From: Candidatus Micrarchaeota archaeon UBA95
GTDB taxonomy: Archaea > Micrarchaeota > Micrarchaeia > Norongarragalinales > Norongarragalinaceae
Direction: 5' to 3'
NCBI GenBank assembly: GCA_002499405.1
Contig: DALH01000010.1
Location: 19,301 to 39,435, forward strand
DNA: 20,135 nt
In this document: piece after piece, positions 20,075-20,135 of the stretch
How the letters are laid out: every line of letters begins with the position of its first letter
Numbering within the stretch: position 1 is the stretch's first letter
Position numbers and translations under genes: made by a program
The notes under the pieces: model-generated
Told to the model about the DNA's origin: nothing
Databases searched by the model: none
The model's input: the letters and a program-made list of their open reading frames with translations, nothing else

Positions 20075-20135
20075 ATGGATTTCCCGGGGTTGGAGGAGAG
20101 CGCGCGAAAGGGTCAGTGGAACGAGGCCAAGAAAT
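20075..20135 (+). CDS. Start of a divergent gene, cut by right edge
   Basis: An open frame from ATG 20075 to the window edge encodes MDFPGLEESARKGQWNEAKK. It is too short to identify. Support is the TATA-like element 26 nt upstream, the position divergent from the radical SAM gene, and G+C-rich third positions like the genes of the window. Confidence 0.45.
   Translation, partial: MDFPGLEESARKGQWNEAKK

Noticed and set aside
1..20135. CRISPR array, insertion sequence, inteins or phage genes
   Set aside because: No regularly spaced repeats, terminal inverted repeats, transposase or intein motifs were seen anywhere in the window.

Overview
The window is a gene-dense piece of an archaeal chromosome. 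The evidence is an MCM helicase, a two-subunit archaeal primase, GINS, archaeal/eukaryal-type ribosomal proteins (P0, L12, L30e, L44e, S27e, S12, S7), EF-2 with the diphthamide loop, NucS and a PAC2 chaperone. TATA boxes lie about 26 nt before start codons. The G+C-leaning codon use, compact genes, start/stop overlaps and several shortened universal proteins would fit a DPANN-type lineage (Diapherotrites or Micrarchaeota, for example), but the lineage cannot be fixed from sequence alone.

Layout, plus strand: the 3' part of mcm (1-851); pyruvate phosphate dikinase (917-3553); a leaderless, AT-richer Nudix/IDI-like gene (3631-4167); the stalk operon L1-P0-L12 (4302-6173), behind a structured leader and without L11; a membrane-anchored protein of unknown function (6271-7290), followed 6 nt later by a long overlapping replication/translation run priL-priS-GINS-L44e-S27e-PAC2 (7297-11061); a second structured leader; and L30e-nusA-S12-S7-EF2 (11215-15268). 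The last plus-strand gene is a 62-aa basic protein resembling half of a SWIB domain (15376-15564).

Layout, minus strand: one tightly packed operon runs from 20011 down to 15585: radical SAM activase, two unrecognised helical proteins, NucS mismatch endonuclease, HemK/Mtq2-like methyltransferase, and a shortened DRG-like TGS GTPase. At the right edge a divergent gene begins at 20075 and runs out of the window.

Functionally, the window joins replication (MCM, primase, GINS, NucS) with translation (stalk, S12/S7, EF-2, NusA, a probable release-factor methyltransferase, a DRG-like ribosome-interacting GTPase). The points most worth following are the two mRNA leaders with mutually exclusive hairpins in front of the L1 and L30e operons, the two orphan helical proteins inserted before NucS, and a cluster of unusual changes in usually invariant translation proteins: S12 decoding loops, the EF-2 G5 motif, a P0 with a short spine and no LFG tail, and an S27e zinc knuckle one residue short. 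No tRNA, rRNA, CRISPR, insertion sequence or long repeat was seen, and no gene-free stretch exceeds about 155 nt.
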